Positions 17,545 through 27,247 are shown, numbered from the stretch's first letter. The stretch: 55,788 nucleotides of DNA from Thermoleophilia bacterium (GCA_023382435.1 JAHDVS010000013.1:1-55788); one strand, 5' to 3'. The notes: a model not told the origin generated them from the sequence alone. A program made the numbers and translations.

Positions 17545-18729
17545 GTGGGCGAGGGTGTCGACCGGCGGGCAATGGCGAGTCTGTCGGCGGGGCACCTCGC
17601 CACCGACCTCGCCCAGGGGGCTGTCCCGGCCCTGCTCGTGTTCCTCGTTCCGAAGCTCGATCTCTCCTACACGCTCGCCGCCGTCGTGGTGCTCGTTGCC
17701 ACGCTCAGCTCCTCGGTCGTGCAGCCGGTGTTCGGGGCCTGGTCGGACCGACGGGGGGCGCTGTGGCTGCTGCCCGGCGGTGTCGCGCTGGCCGGCGCCG
17801 GGGTGGGGCTGGCGGCCGTGGCGCCGAGCTACCCGCTGCTCCTGCTCGCCGTGCTCGCCGGCGGGTTCGGTGTCGCCGCCTACCACCCGGAGGGGTCGAA
17901 GCTCGCAAGCTACGTCAGCGGCACGAGGCGGGCGACCGGAATGGCGGTGTTCTCGGTCGGCGGCAATGTCGGCTTCGGGCTCGGACCGCTCTACGCTTCC
18001 GTGCTCGTGCTCGCGCTCGGGCTCGGGGGAGGCCTGCTCCTCGTCGTCCCGGGCCTGCTCGTCGCCGGATACCTGCTGCGGGAGCGCAGCTACCTCGGCA
18101 GCTTCATCGCGGCCGGCGAGCGGCGGACGCGCGAGTCGCGGGAGCCCGATCGTGTCGGAGCGTTCGCGCTGTTGCAGGGCGTGGTCGTCCTGCGCAGCGT
18201 TGCCCATTACGGCCTGTTCACGTTCGTGCCGTTGTGGGAGGTGGCGAAGGGCGGAACCGAACAGGCGGGGACGCGGCTCCTGTCGATGTTCCTGCTGGCC
18301 GGCGCGGCCGGGACGCTGGTCGGCGGCCCCCTCGCCGATCGCTTCGGCCGCAAGCCGGTGATCGTCGCGACCCACGTGGCGACCGCGCCGCTCGTGCTCG
18401 CCTACGTCCTGGTCGGCGGCGTCGGCGGCGACGTCGCGCTCGTCACCGCGGGGGCCCTGATCATCAGCACCTTCGGCGTCACGACGGTGCTGTCGCAGGA
18501 GTACCTGCCGCGCCGGCTGGGAATGGCGTCGGGGCTGTCCGTCGGGCTCGCGATCGGTCTCGGCGGGATCTTCGCGGTCACGCTCGGCGCGGTCGCGGAC
18601 GCGATCGACCTGCGCACCGCCGTCCTCGCCACGGCGATCGGGCCGTTGCTGGGGGCGTTCGTCGCGCTCGGCTTACCCTCCCCCCGATCCGGGCGCCTGG
18701 TAGAACAGGCCCCGGCGGCGACACCCTGA
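17545..18729 (+). CDS. MFS transporter, fosmidomycin-resistance-like (Fsr) family
   Basis: A 394-residue membrane protein with about 12 helices. The segment SLSAGHLATDLAQGAVPALL at the first helix and the YHPEGSKLASYV motif in the middle are typical of Fsr-type MFS proteins, which export varied small molecules. The GTG at 17545 is preferred because TATCCT (17533-17538) lies 6 nt upstream; an ATG at 17572 would drop nine residues. Resistance to any drug cannot be inferred. It is followed 20 bp later by the SCP2 gene. Confidence 0.88.
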   Translation: MGEGVDRRAMASLSAGHLATDLAQGAVPALLVFLVPKLDLSYTLAAVVVLVATLSSSVVQPVFGAWSDRRGALWLLPGGVALAGAGVGLAAVAPSYPLLLLAVLAGGFGVAAYHPEGSKLASYVSGTRRATGMAVFSVGGNVGFGLGPLYASVLVLALGLGGGLLLVVPGLLVAGYLLRERSYLGSFIAAGERRTRESREPDRVGAFALLQGVVVLRSVAHYGLFTFVPLWEVAKGGTEQAGTRLLSMFLLAGAAGTLVGGPLADRFGRKPVIVATHVATAPLVLAYVLVGGVGGDVALVTAGALIISTFGVTTVLSQEYLPRRLGMASGLSVGLAIGLGGIFAVTLGAVADAIDLRTAVLATAIGPLLGAFVALGLPSPRSGRLVEQAPAATP

Positions 18730-18749
18730 GCGAGCCCGAGGAGGAGACG

Positions 18750-19061
18750 GTGGCGGCAAGCGCGCGTGAGTTCTTCGACGGCCTGGAGGCGCGGCTCGAC
18801 CCCGCGCGCCTCTCCGGGCAGACAGTGTCCTACCGTTTCGACGTCGAGGGTGCCGGGTGCTGGCGCGTCGCGATCGTGGACGGACGGGCGACCGTCGAGG
18901 AGGGCGACGGCGCCGCCGACTGCGTGATCCGCCTGAAGGAGCAGACACTGCTCAAGCTGCTCTCGGGCGAGACGAAGGCCGCGACCGCGTTCATGCTCGG
19001 ACGGATCAAGGTCGAGGGCGAGCTGGCGCTCGCGCTCAGGCTCGAGCAGCTCCTCTCCTGA
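18750..19061 (+). CDS. SCP2 sterol-binding domain protein
   Basis: A 103-residue stand-alone SCP2-fold protein. The pattern YRFDVEGAGCWRVAIVDGRATV, then DCVIRLKEQTLLKLLSGE and AFMLGRIKVEGELALALRL is the family signature. Such proteins bind lipids or acyl-CoA in a hydrophobic tunnel. GAGGAGGAG upstream of the GTG at 18750 is the ribosome-binding site. The role with its neighbours is unknown. Confidence 0.88.
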   Translation: MAASAREFFDGLEARLDPARLSGQTVSYRFDVEGAGCWRVAIVDGRATVEEGDGAADCVIRLKEQTLLKLLSGETKAATAFMLGRIKVEGELALALRLEQLLS

Positions 19062-19098
19062 CGCGCTCGTCGAGCGGTACGCCCGTACGATAGGCGGC

Positions 19099-19695
19099 GT
19101 GACGACGAACGGGCCCCGGCTGTTCGATCTGCCCCTGCGCCGTCTCCTCGACGACGTTGCCGCGCGGACGCCGGATCCGGCCGGGGGGCCCGTCTGCGCG
19201 ATCGTGCTCGGCTTCGCCGCGGCGCTCGTCGTCATGTCCGCGCGCTTCTCCGGCGGGACGTGGAACGGGGCGGAGCAGGCTGCAGCGCAAGCCGAGGCCC
19301 TACGTGCCCGGGTCGAGCTCCTGGCAGTCGAGGACGGGCGTGCCTACGCGGATGTCCTGGCGGCGCTGCGGCTGCCGCGCGAGCCCGACGCCGGCGAGCG
19401 CGAACGGGCGCTCGCGCTGGCGCTGGGACGCGCCGCCGAGGTGCCACTCGAGCTTGCGGGGCTCGCCGCCGAGGCCGCCGAGCTCGCCGTCGAGGTGGCC
19501 GAGCGGGGCAACCGCAACCTTCGCGGCGACGCCACAACTGCCGCCTCGCTCGCAGCGGCCAGCGCGCGCGCGGCCGCGAATCTCGTCGCGATCAACCTCG
19601 CCGGCCGGGGCGCCGATCGGCGTGTCGAGCTTGCCGCCGCCGCCGCCGCGCGTGCCGCCGCCGCCGCGGAACGAGCGCTCGCGCTCCCCGGCTGA
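19099..19695 (+). CDS. Cyclodeaminase/cyclohydrolase (FTCD C-domain) family protein
   Basis: A 198-residue all-helical protein matching the formiminotransferase-cyclodeaminase C-terminal fold. Segments SARFSGG, EDGRAYADVLAALRLPRE and GDATTAASLAAASARAAANL are characteristic. Relatives cyclise 5-formimino-THF to methenyl-THF or hydrolyse methenyl-THF. The GTG at 19099 follows TACGAT (19086-19091) by 7 nt (leaderless). No formiminotransferase domain or other folate gene is beside it, so the exact reaction is uncertain. It is convergent with the biotin carboxylase gene. Confidence 0.82.
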   Translation: MTTNGPRLFDLPLRRLLDDVAARTPDPAGGPVCAIVLGFAAALVVMSARFSGGTWNGAEQAAAQAEALRARVELLAVEDGRAYADVLAALRLPREPDAGERERALALALGRAAEVPLELAGLAAEAAELAVEVAERGNRNLRGDATTAASLAAASARAAANLVAINLAGRGADRRVELAAAAAARAAAAAERALALPG

Positions 19696-19701
19696 GCCGC
19701 T

Positions 19702-21336
19702 TCACTCCTCGAGCTCGACGAGCACGGTGTGCGCGGCCACCCGGTCGCCCGCGGACACATGCACCCGCTTGACGACGGCGTCGTAGGGCGAGACGACCGG
19801 GGTCTCCATCTTCATCGCCTCGAGCACGAGCAGCGTCTGGCGGGCGGAGACCCGGTCGCCGGGCATGACGAGGACGCTGACGACCGTCCCGGGCATCGGC
19901 GCCGCGAGCACGGAGTGCTCGGCGCCGCCATCCGCTCCCTGCCCGGCCGACTCGACCGTGGGAGCCGGCAGGAGCGGCGGCGGCGGCGCGCCGGGGTCGC
20001 GACCGGCCCGCCAGTAGCCGTCCCAGGGCGGCCGCGGCCGTCGCTGCCGCGAGAGCGGGGGGTGCTCGTCGAGGAACGCGGTCGTCGCGCTGCCCGCATG
20101 GACGACCGGGTGTGAGACGAGCCAGCGCAGGAAGGGGAGGTTCGTGCGTGTGCCCGACACGCGCGTCCTCGCGAGCGCCCCGGCGAGCGCGGCCAGCGCG
20201 TCCGCGCGCGTCGCGCCGTGCGCGGCGAGCTTCGCGATCAGCGGGTCGTAGGCGACCGGGATCGCGTCGCCCTCCTCGACCCCGGAGTCGACCCTGATCC
20301 CGGCCGGCAGCGCGAGCCGCTCGACGGTCCCGGCCTGAGGCAGGAACGTGAGCGGGTCCTCCGCGTAGAGGCGCACCTCGACCGCGTGGCCGCTTCGCTG
20401 TGGTGCCGGTCCGAGCGGCTCGCCCGCCGCGATCCGGAGCTGTTCCTCGACGAGGTCGCGCCCGGTAACGAGCTCGGTGACGGGGTGCTCGACCTGGAGG
20501 CGCGCGTTCAGCTCGATGAAGACGTGCTCGCCGCCGGCGACGAGGAACTCGGCGGTGCCCGCGCCCTCGTAGCCGACCGCGCGGGCGAGCGCGCACGCGT
20601 CGGCGGCGAGACGCTCCCGCATGGCGTCGTCGACGGCGGGGGAGGGGCTCTCCTCGAGCACTTTCTGGTGGCGGCGCTGGACCGAGCAGTCGCGCTCGCC
20701 GAGCGCGCTGACGGCGCCGTGGCGGTCGGCCAGGAGCTGCACCTCGACATGGGCGGGGCGCTCGAGCAGGCGCTCGCAGTAGACGCGGGGATCGCCGAAG
20801 CTCGCCCCGGCTTCCCGGCTGGCCGCGGCGAGCGCTGCCTCGAGCTCCTCCTCGCTGCGGACGACGCGCATGCCGCGCCCGCCGCCGCCCCCGGCCGCCT
20901 TCACGATCAGCGGGAAGCCTACCTCGCCGGGCTCGCCGCTTTCGAGCACCGGCACGCCCGCGGCTGCGGCCACGCGCTTCGCCTCGAGCTTGTCCCCGGC
21001 GAGTCGCATCGCGGCCGGCGGCGGCCCGACCCAGGTGATGTCCGCCGCGAGCACCGCCTCGGCGAAGTCGGCGCGTTCGGCCAGGAAGCCGTAGCCGGGG
21101 TGGACCGCGTCCGCTCCGCTCTCGAGCGCGGCCCGCACCAGGGCGCCCGAGTCGAGGTAGCTTGCGACCTCGTGCACCTCCGCGGCGCGGCGCGTGTGGA
21201 AGGCGCCGCGCTCGTCGGGCGCCGCGACGGCGACCGTGGCGATCCCGAGCCGCTCGCAGGTGCGGAAGACGCGCGCGGCGATCTCGCCGCGGTTCGCGAC
21301 GAGCAGCTTGCGGATCGCTGGAGCGCCGTCCGGCAC
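19702..21336 (-). CDS. Acyl-CoA carboxylase biotin carboxylase/biotin carrier subunit (probably methylcrotonyl-CoA)
   Basis: A 544-residue protein with a biotin carboxylase ATP-grasp domain (about 8-450; KLLVANRGEIAARV, KAAGGGGGRGM, ELNARLQVEHPVTE) and a C-terminal biotinyl domain (about 468-544) with the biotin lysine K509 in EAMKMETP. It carboxylates its own biotin using ATP and bicarbonate for transfer by the beta subunit. At 544 residues it lacks the ~100-residue BT domain seen between the two in many MCC/PCC alpha chains. The beta subunit and a methylglutaconyl-CoA hydratase lie 3 kb away on the same strand, hence the assignment to leucine breakdown. The GTG at 21336 follows TAGCAT (21344-21349) by 7 nt. 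Confidence 0.88.
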   Translation of the reverse strand: MPDGAPAIRKLLVANRGEIAARVFRTCERLGIATVAVAAPDERGAFHTRRAAEVHEVASYLDSGALVRAALESGADAVHPGYGFLAERADFAEAVLAADITWVGPPPAAMRLAGDKLEAKRVAAAAGVPVLESGEPGEVGFPLIVKAAGGGGGRGMRVVRSEEELEAALAAASREAGASFGDPRVYCERLLERPAHVEVQLLADRHGAVSALGERDCSVQRRHQKVLEESPSPAVDDAMRERLAADACALARAVGYEGAGTAEFLVAGGEHVFIELNARLQVEHPVTELVTGRDLVEEQLRIAAGEPLGPAPQRSGHAVEVRLYAEDPLTFLPQAGTVERLALPAGIRVDSGVEEGDAIPVAYDPLIAKLAAHGATRADALAALAGALARTRVSGTRTNLPFLRWLVSHPVVHAGSATTAFLDEHPPLSRQRRPRPPWDGYWRAGRDPGAPPPPLLPAPTVESAGQGADGGAEHSVLAAPMPGTVVSVLVMPGDRVSARQTLLVLEAMKMETPVVSPYDAVVKRVHVSAGDRVAAHTVLVELEE

Positions 21337-21343
21337 GGGCGCA

Positions 21344-21385
21344 ATGCTACGGCGTGGCCTGACCTCCCGAGGGAGCTGCTACCGT
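21344..21385. promoter_or_regulatory. Divergent leaderless promoters of carboxylase and kinase genes
   Basis: TAGCAT on the minus strand (21344-21349) lies 7 nt before the carboxylase GTG; TACCGT on the plus strand (21380-21385) lies 6 nt before the kinase TTG at 21392. No clear -35 boxes. The TACCGT position decides the TTG as kinase start. Confidence 0.5.
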
Positions 21386-21391
21386 TACCGC

Positions 21392-24229
21392 TTGAGGCAA
21401 ATCGCGCGACGCTGGCCGGGCCGGCCGAGGTCCCGTGTGGCGCTCAAGCTCCTCGCGGGCTTTTCCTCCGTACTCGTCGTCACTGGCCTGGTGGGCTGGA
21501 TCGGGCTCCGCGCCGCCGGTGACGCCGGCGATCGGGCCGAGCGGATCGGCGAGCGGGAGCTGGCCGCACTGATGATGATCGGGCGCGTGAGCGATGACGT
21601 CGAACGCGTGCGGGCGCAGGTACTGCTGCACGTGCTCGCCGACACGCCGGCGGAGCGGGGGGCAATCGAAGGCGAGCTCGCATCGCTCGACGCGACCGTC
21701 GCCGAGGGGCTCGACGGGCTCGCGGCGCTGTGGGATGACCCAGCGAAGCTCCAGGGTCTCGAGCGGCTGCGGGCGGCCTGGGAGGGTTACGCCAGCGCCC
21801 GGGACGACCTGACGCTTGCCGCCGGTCGGGCGGGCGAGAGGGGTGAGGCCGAGCAGGCGGCCGAGGGCCGGGTGAGGACGCTATTCGAGGCCGTCGAGGC
21901 CGAACTGGACTCGCTCGTGGTCGTCAACGAGGCTGCGGCCGCCGTCCGGATCGTGGAGATCGACGACGCGAACGACCGGGCTCGGCGCTGGACGCTCCTG
22001 GCGATCGGCGGCGGGATCCTGCTCGGCGCCGCGGTCGCGCTCGGGGTGGCCCGGCACGTGGCGGGCGGGATCCGGCGTGTCACGGACGCGGCCCGGCGGA
22101 TCGAGGCGGGCGAGCTCGGCTACCGCGTCGAGACGAGCGCGCGCGACGAGCTCGGCGAGCTGGCCGCGAGCTTCAACGCGACCGCCCGCAAGCTCGAGAC
22201 CCAGGCACGGACGAAGGCGCTCGTCGCGGGCCTCGGCGAGGCAGCCCTGGAAGAGGGGACGCTCGAGGAGATCCTCGAGACCGCGGTGCGCGGCGTAGCT
22301 GCTGCGCTCGGGATCGAGCACGTGAAGGTGCTCGAGCTCCTGCCCGGGGGCGAGGAGCTGTTGCTCCGCGCCGGCGTGGGCTGGCGGGAGGGGGAGGTGG
22401 GAAGCGCGACCGTGCCAACGGGGCCGGGGTCCCAGGCCGGCTACACGCTCGCCCGCGGTGAGCCCGTCGTGACCGGAGACGTCGGCACCGAGAGTCGGTT
22501 CGAGCGCCCCGAATTGCTCGAGCGGCACGGCGTCAGAAGCGGGATCAGCGTGACGATCTCCGGTTCGAACGGTATCCCGTTCGGCGTGCTCGGTGCCCAC
22601 TCCCGATCCCCGAGGGCCTATTCGCGCGACGAGGTCGACCTGCTCGAGGAGGTGGCGGAGGTGCTCGGCGCCGCCGTGCGGCGGCAGCGGGCGGAGGAGG
22701 CGCTCCGCGCGAGCGAGGCGAGCCTGCGCCAGGCGCAGGCGATCGCGCACGTCGGGAGCTGGGAGCGCCGGTTCGGGCCCGACGCCGTGGCGTGGTCGGA
22801 CGAGACCTACCGGATCTACGGGTACGAGCCCAGGGAGATCCCGGTCGACATCGAGCTCGTCGAGGCCCGCGTCCACGCCGAGGACCGCGAGTCCGTGCGC
22901 GACGCGGTCGACAGGGCCCGCTACGACGGCCAGGCCTACGACATCGAGTTCCGGGTGCTCCGCCCGGACGGCAGCCAACGGGTCGTGCGCGAGCGGGGCG
23001 AGCATGCCGGGGCCGAGACCGTTCGCGGCACCGTGCAGGACGTAACGGAGCGCCGCCAGCTCGAGCAGCAGCTCCGCCAGTCGCAGAAGCTCGAGGCGAT
23101 CGGCCGGCTCGCCGGGGGGATCGCCCACGACTTCAACAACATCCTGACCGCGATCACGGGCTACGCCGAGCTCGCGCTCGACCGGATCGGCCCGGACGAC
23201 CCCCTGCGGGCCGACTGCGAGGAGATCCGGACCGCTGCCGAGCGCGCGGCCGGTCTGACGCGGCAGTTGCTCGCGTTCAGCCGCCGCCAGGTGCTCCAGC
23301 CGCGGCTGACCGACCTGGGCGACCTGGTCGGCCGGACGGTGGGCATGCTGGACCGGCTGCTCGGCGAGGACGTCGAGATCGAGACCCATATCGACGCCGA
23401 TCTTGCCCCCGTTGTCGTCGACCCGACGCAGCTCGAGCAGGTGCTCCTGAACCTGGCCGTCAACGCTCGCGAGGCGATGCCGGCGGGCGGCAGGCTGACG
23501 ATCGAGGCGGCGGGCGCCGAGCTCGACCCCGGCTACGCACTCGGCCACGCCGAGGTCGAGCCGGGCGCGTACGTGCTGCTCACGGTCAGCGACACGGGCG
23601 TCGGCATGGACGAGCAGACGAAGAGCCGGATCTTCGAGCCGTTCTTCACGACCAAGGAGACGGGCACCGGGCTCGGCCTCGCGACCGTCTACGGCATCGT
23701 CGGGCAGTCCGGCGGGCACGTGTTCGTCTACTCGGAGCCCGGGCGCGGGACGACGTTCAAGATCTACCTGCCGGTCGCGTGGGGCGAGGCTCACCCGGGC
23801 GGCGGCGAGGAGACGCAGCCCGAGCGGCTGACCGGGTCGGAGACGATCCTGCTCGTCGAGGACGACGACGCTCTGCGGCGGCTCGCCTGCCGGGTGCTGC
23901 GGCGCGGCGGCTACACGGTGATCGAGGCGCGAGACGCGCGCGAGGGCGAGCGCGCGAGCCGGGAGTACCGTGCGGGAATCGATCTCCTCGTCACCGACGT
24001 CGTCCTCCCGGGCGAGACGGGCCGCGACCTGGCTGCGCGCCTGGTGGCCGCGCGGCCCGGCCTGCGCGTCCTCTTCATCTCTGGCTACACGGAGAACGCG
24101 ATCGTCCACCACGGCGTGCTCGACCCCGACGTCGCCCTGCTCGAGAAGCCGTTCAGCCCGGAGACGCTGCTGCGGCGCGTGCGCCAGCGACTCGACGGGC
24201 CGGCGACCGGGGCGCCGGGTCCGGGCTAG
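21392..24229 (+). CDS. Hybrid sensor histidine kinase (HAMP-GAF-PAS-HisKA-HATPase-REC)
   Basis: A 945-residue membrane sensor kinase. Order: TM1 (about 18-38), extracytoplasmic helical sensor region, TM2 (about 200-221), HAMP (about 221-270), GAF (about 290-435), PAS (about 445-560), HisKA with phospho-acceptor H579 in HDFNN, HATPase_c ([20 protein letters not shown], then GTGLGL) and a C-terminal receiver domain with D869 (LVTDVVLPG) and the GYTENAI and LEKPFS motifs. The signal is unknown. No partner regulator or HPt protein is adjacent. The TTG at 21392 is preferred because of the upstream TACCGT; a GTG at 21437 behind CGAGGT would give a 930-residue form. Its stop overlaps that of the convergent hydratase gene. 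Confidence 0.9.
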   Translation: MRQIARRWPGRPRSRVALKLLAGFSSVLVVTGLVGWIGLRAAGDAGDRAERIGERELAALMMIGRVSDDVERVRAQVLLHVLADTPAERGAIEGELASLDATVAEGLDGLAALWDDPAKLQGLERLRAAWEGYASARDDLTLAAGRAGERGEAEQAAEGRVRTLFEAVEAELDSLVVVNEAAAAVRIVEIDDANDRARRWTLLAIGGGILLGAAVALGVARHVAGGIRRVTDAARRIEAGELGYRVETSARDELGELAASFNATARKLETQARTKALVAGLGEAALEEGTLEEILETAVRGVAAALGIEHVKVLELLPGGEELLLRAGVGWREGEVGSATVPTGPGSQAGYTLARGEPVVTGDVGTESRFERPELLERHGVRSGISVTISGSNGIPFGVLGAHSRSPRAYSRDEVDLLEEVAEVLGAAVRRQRAEEALRASEASLRQAQAIAHVGSWERRFGPDAVAWSDETYRIYGYEPREIPVDIELVEARVHAEDRESVRDAVDRARYDGQAYDIEFRVLRPDGSQRVVRERGEHAGAETVRGTVQDVTERRQLEQQLRQSQKLEAIGRLAGGIAHDFNNILTAITGYAELALDRIGPDDPLRADCEEIRTAAERAAGLTRQLLAFSRRQVLQPRLTDLGDLVGRTVGMLDRLLGEDVEIETHIDADLAPVVVDPTQLEQVLLNLAVNAREAMPAGGRLTIEAAGAELDPGYALGHAEVEPGAYVLLTVSDTGVGMDEQTKSRIFEPFFTTKETGTGLGLATVYGIVGQSGGHVFVYSEPGRGTTFKIYLPVAWGEAHPGGGEETQPERLTGSETILLVEDDDALRRLACRVLRRGGYTVIEARDAREGERASREYRAGIDLLVTDVVLPGETGRDLAARLVAARPGLRVLFISGYTENAIVHHGVLDPDVALLEKPFSPETLLRRVRQRLDGPATGAPGPG

Positions 24230-24972
24230 GGCACGCGCCAGGCGGGACGGCGCTTCTCGAGGAACGCCCGCAGCCCCTCCTGCCCCTCGGCGCTCGCGCG
24301 GCGCTCGGCGATCCGCTGCGCGGTTTCGTCCCCGAGCGGCGCGTCGAGGACGAGCCGCTTGGCGGCGCGCACGGCCTCGGGCCCGGCGGCCAGGAGCTCG
24401 GCAAGCACGCGCTCGCAGGCGGCGTCGAGGTCGGCCGCGACCTCGTGGACGAGGCCGATCCGAAGCGCGGCCCGCGCGTCGAAACGCTCGCCGGTCAGGA
24501 AGTAGCGCCGCGCCGCTCCGGGACCGATGCGGGCGAGCACGAACGGGGAGATCACGGCCGGGACGATCCCGAGCTTCACCTCGGTGAACGCGAACAGCGC
24601 GTCCTCGGCCGCCAGGGCGATGTCGGCTGCGGCAACGAGGCCGCCAGCGCCGCCGAACGCGTGCCCCTGGACGCGGGCGACGACGGGGGCGGGGCAGCTG
24701 TCGATCGCCTCGAGCAGGCGCCGCAGGCGCAGCGCGTCGGCGACGTTCTCCTCCCCGGTCAGCTCGACCGAAGCCCGCATCCACTCGATGTCCGCGCCCG
24801 CGGAGAAGCTCGGGCCCTCGCCGGAGAGGAGGACGGCGCGCGCGTCGCCGACGTCTGCGAACGCGGCCGCGAGCTCGGCGACCACCCCGGCGTCGAACGC
24901 GTTTCGTCGCTCGGGGCGCGCGAGCGCGACCTGCAGCACGTGCCCGTCCCGCCCGACTCTGACCGCGCTCAT
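24226..24972 (-). CDS. liuC: Enoyl-CoA hydratase, probably methylglutaconyl-CoA hydratase
   Basis: A 248-residue crotonase-fold enzyme. FSAGADIEWMR and TEVKLGIVPAVISPFV closely match LiuC/AtuE-type hydratases, which convert 3-methylglutaconyl-CoA to HMG-CoA in leucine breakdown. It starts 10 nt after the stop of the methylcrotonyl-CoA carboxylase beta gene, with a GAGGT ribosome-binding motif in that gap. The pairing supports the pathway assignment. The active-site acidic residues cannot be assigned with confidence from sequence alone. Confidence 0.83.
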   Translation of the reverse strand: MSAVRVGRDGHVLQVALARPERRNAFDAGVVAELAAAFADVGDARAVLLSGEGPSFSAGADIEWMRASVELTGEENVADALRLRRLLEAIDSCPAPVVARVQGHAFGGAGGLVAAADIALAAEDALFAFTEVKLGIVPAVISPFVLARIGPGAARRYFLTGERFDARAALRIGLVHEVAADLDAACERVLAELLAAGPEAVRAAKRLVLDAPLGDETAQRIAERRASAEGQEGLRAFLEKRRPAWRVP

Positions 24973-24982
24973 CCGCTCGACC

Positions 24983-26545
24983 TCACATGCGAAAGACGCC
25001 GAACGGCGTCTCGGGGATCGGGGCGTTGAGGCTGGCGGAGATCCCGAGCGCGAGCACGCGGCGGGTGTCGAGCGGGTCGATCACGCCGTCGTCCCACAGG
25101 CGGGCGGTCGAGTAGTAGGGGCTGCCTTCGCGCTCGTACTTGGCGCGGATCTCGTCGACGTCGACGTCGCCGACCAGCGAGAGCACCGTGGCGGCCTGCT
25201 CTCCGCCCATCACGGAGATGCGGGCGTTCGGCCACATCCAGAGCTGGCGCGGCGAGTAGGCGCGGCCGCACATGCCGTAGTTGCCGGCGCCGAAGGAGCC
25301 GCCGATCACCACGGTGAGCTTCGGCACCTGCGCGCAGGCGACGGCGGTGACGAGCTTGGCACCGTCCTTCGCGATCCCGCCGGCCTCGTACTCGCGCCCG
25401 ACCATGAAGCCGGTCACGTTCTGGAGAAACAGGAGCGGCACGCGTCGCTGGCAGGCGAGCTGGACGAAGTGGGCGCCCTTGAGCGCCGACTCGGAGAACA
25501 GGATCCCGTTGTTGGCGAGGATCGCGACGGGGAAGCCCTCGATGCGGGCGAAGCCGCAGACGAGCGTCTCCCCGTACAACGCCTTGAACTCGTGGAAGCG
25601 CGACCCGTCGACGAGGCGCGCGATCACCTCGCGGACGTCGTAGAGGACGCGCGTGTCCTCCGGGATGATCCCGTACAGGTCGGCGGGGTCGTGGAGCGGC
25701 TCCTCCGGTTGCTCGACCTCCCAGGGCGGCGCCGGCTTGGCCCGGCTCAGGTTGCGGACGATCTGGCGCACGAGCGCGAGTGCGTGCTCGTCGGAGGTGG
25801 CGTAGTGGTCGGCGACGCCGGAGGTGCGCGTGTGGACGTCTGCGCCGCCGAGCTCCTCCGCAGTTACGTCCTGGCCGGTCGCGGCTTTCACGAGTGGCGG
25901 GCCGCCGACGAAGATCGTGCCGGTGCCCCGCACGATCACGGTCTCGTCGGACATGGCCGGGACGTAGGCGCCGCCGGCGGTGCAGGAGCCCATCACCGCT
26001 GCGATCTGGGGGATCCCCTGCGCGGACATGCGCGCCTGGTTGTAGAAGATCCTCCCGAAGTGGTCGCGGTCGGGGAAGACGTCGGCCTGCAGCGGCAGGA
26101 ACGCGCCCCCGGAGTCGACGAGGTAGACGCACGGCAGCCGGTTCTGCTCGGCGACCTCCTGGGCGCGGAGGTGCTTCTTGACAGTGAGCGGGTAGTAGGT
26201 GCCGCCCTTGACGGTGGCATCGTTGGCGACGATCGCGCACTCCGTCCCCTCGATCGAGCCGATCCCGGTCACGATCCCCGCCGAGGGCGCGTCTCCGTCG
26301 TAGAGGTCGAGCGCGGCGAGGGCGTTCAGCTCGAGGAACGCCGAGTCGGGATCGCAGAGGCGGTCGATCCGCTCGCGAGCCGGGAGCTTGCCCCGGGCGC
26401 GGTGGCGCTCGACCGCCTGGGCGGGCCCGCCGCGTGCCACCTCGGCCGTCCGCGCCCTGAGCTGCGCCACGAGCTCCTCCATGCGCGTGCGGTTCCGCGC
26501 GAAGGCCGGAGCGGCCGAGTCGGCGCGGGAGTCGAGGATGGCCAC
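24983..26545 (-). CDS. liuB: Methylcrotonyl-CoA carboxylase carboxyltransferase (beta) subunit
   Basis: A 520-residue carboxyltransferase of the crotonase superfamily. Segments [35 protein letters not shown] and [20 protein letters not shown], with the C-terminal [20 protein letters not shown], match MCC beta more than propionyl-CoA carboxylase beta. It moves the carboxyl group from biotin to 3-methylcrotonyl-CoA. The alpha chain is at 19.7-21.3 kb. The GTG at 26545 follows TAACGT (26552-26557) by 6 nt, a leaderless start heading the liuBC unit. Confidence 0.9.
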   Translation of the reverse strand: MAILDSRADSAAPAFARNRTRMEELVAQLRARTAEVARGGPAQAVERHRARGKLPARERIDRLCDPDSAFLELNALAALDLYDGDAPSAGIVTGIGSIEGTECAIVANDATVKGGTYYPLTVKKHLRAQEVAEQNRLPCVYLVDSGGAFLPLQADVFPDRDHFGRIFYNQARMSAQGIPQIAAVMGSCTAGGAYVPAMSDETVIVRGTGTIFVGGPPLVKAATGQDVTAEELGGADVHTRTSGVADHYATSDEHALALVRQIVRNLSRAKPAPPWEVEQPEEPLHDPADLYGIIPEDTRVLYDVREVIARLVDGSRFHEFKALYGETLVCGFARIEGFPVAILANNGILFSESALKGAHFVQLACQRRVPLLFLQNVTGFMVGREYEAGGIAKDGAKLVTAVACAQVPKLTVVIGGSFGAGNYGMCGRAYSPRQLWMWPNARISVMGGEQAATVLSLVGDVDVDEIRAKYEREGSPYYSTARLWDDGVIDPLDTRRVLALGISASLNAPIPETPFGVFRM

Positions 26546-26587
26546 GGGCGAACGTTATCCGGGCTGCCCTCCCTCGATCGGGGTTTG

Positions 26588-26630
26588 TCCTCACGGCTTC
26601 CTCACGGATCCGTACAGGTTCCTCACGGAA
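26588..26630. promoter_or_regulatory. Phased direct repeats (TCCTCACGG) upstream of RTX-like gene
   Basis: TCCTCACGG occurs at 26588-26596, 26599-26607 and 26620-26628. The spacing is 11 and 21 bp, about one and two helical turns, so the copies face the same side of the helix; a degenerate unit (CCGTACAGGT) fills the gap. Tandem 11-bp direct repeats are the usual operator type of OmpR/PhoB-family response regulators, e.g. the actinobacterial PHO box (established), so this may be such a site (inference). It lies 43 bp from liuB and 75 bp before the RTX-like gene. Confidence 0.55.
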
Positions 26631-26704
26631 TGCGCATCGGAGCTTTGCGGGGCGGTGATTCGCTTCGCCTCGACGGAGCTGATCCTCGGACACGGGAGGT
26701 CACG

Positions 26705-27223
26705 GTGAAACGGAAATCGTTCATGGCTGTGCTGGTCGGTGTTGGCGCGCTCGCGGTCGTCTCGGCGGCCGCGGCGGCGGTGATCGTCGGCACCGGCGGC
26801 CCGGATACCCTCGTCGGCACCGCCGCTGCCGACCAGATCTACGGCAAGGGCGGGGACGATACCCTCGAGGGGCTCGGCGGCCACGACCTGCTCCGCGGGG
26901 ACGGCGGCAACGACCGCGTCCGGGGCGGGGATGGCAACGACCGCGTCTCCGGCGGCGACGGCGACGACCGCCTGCGCGGGAACGCGGGCAACGACGTTCT
27001 CTGGGGCGGCGGCGGCAACGACGGTCTCGGCGGTGGCTTCGGCCGGGACACGCTGTACGGAGGCTCCGGCGACGACGTGCTGTTCTCACGTGCGGGCGAC
27101 GACCAGCCGGACTACGTCAACTGCGGTCCCGGCTACGACCAGGCGTACATCCGCGCCGAGGACACGGCCGTCGGGTGCGAGGTCGTCAACGTCGTCACGA
27201 GCGGGGACGACGAGGACGTCTAA
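26705..27223 (+). CDS. Secreted RTX-like calcium-binding repeat protein
   Basis: A 172-residue exported protein. A basic start and hydrophobic core (VKRKSFMAVLVGVGALAVV) form a signal peptide. It then has about ten nonapeptide-like GGxGxDxLxG/GGDGNDRV repeats (about 28-130), which in RTX proteins form a calcium-binding parallel beta-roll. The C-terminal part has two cysteines (NCGPG, VGCEV) that could form a disulfide. GGGAGGT lies 4 nt before the GTG at 26705. No type I secretion genes are near; in a Gram-positive cell plain Sec export fits. The function is unknown. Confidence 0.85.
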   Translation: MKRKSFMAVLVGVGALAVVSAAAAAVIVGTGGPDTLVGTAAADQIYGKGGDDTLEGLGGHDLLRGDGGNDRVRGGDGNDRVSGGDGDDRLRGNAGNDVLWGGGGNDGLGGGFGRDTLYGGSGDDVLFSRAGDDQPDYVNCGPGYDQAYIRAEDTAVGCEVVNVVTSGDDEDV

Positions 27224-27247
27224 CGTCGCCGCGCGATTGTTGAGGAT

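Noticed and set aside
17545-18729. Fosmidomycin resistance determinant
   Set aside because: Membership of the Fsr-type MFS family does not establish the substrate, so resistance is not claimed.
21881-24784. A 967-codon open frame on the minus strand opposite the histidine kinase
   Set aside because: It is a typical antisense shadow in high-GC DNA: no recognisable domain, Arg/Pro/Ala-rich, and exactly opposite a gene with clear kinase motifs.
26705-27223. RTX hemolysin or toxin
   Set aside because: Only calcium-binding repeats and a Sec signal are present; no toxin domain, type I secretion signal or transporter genes are near.
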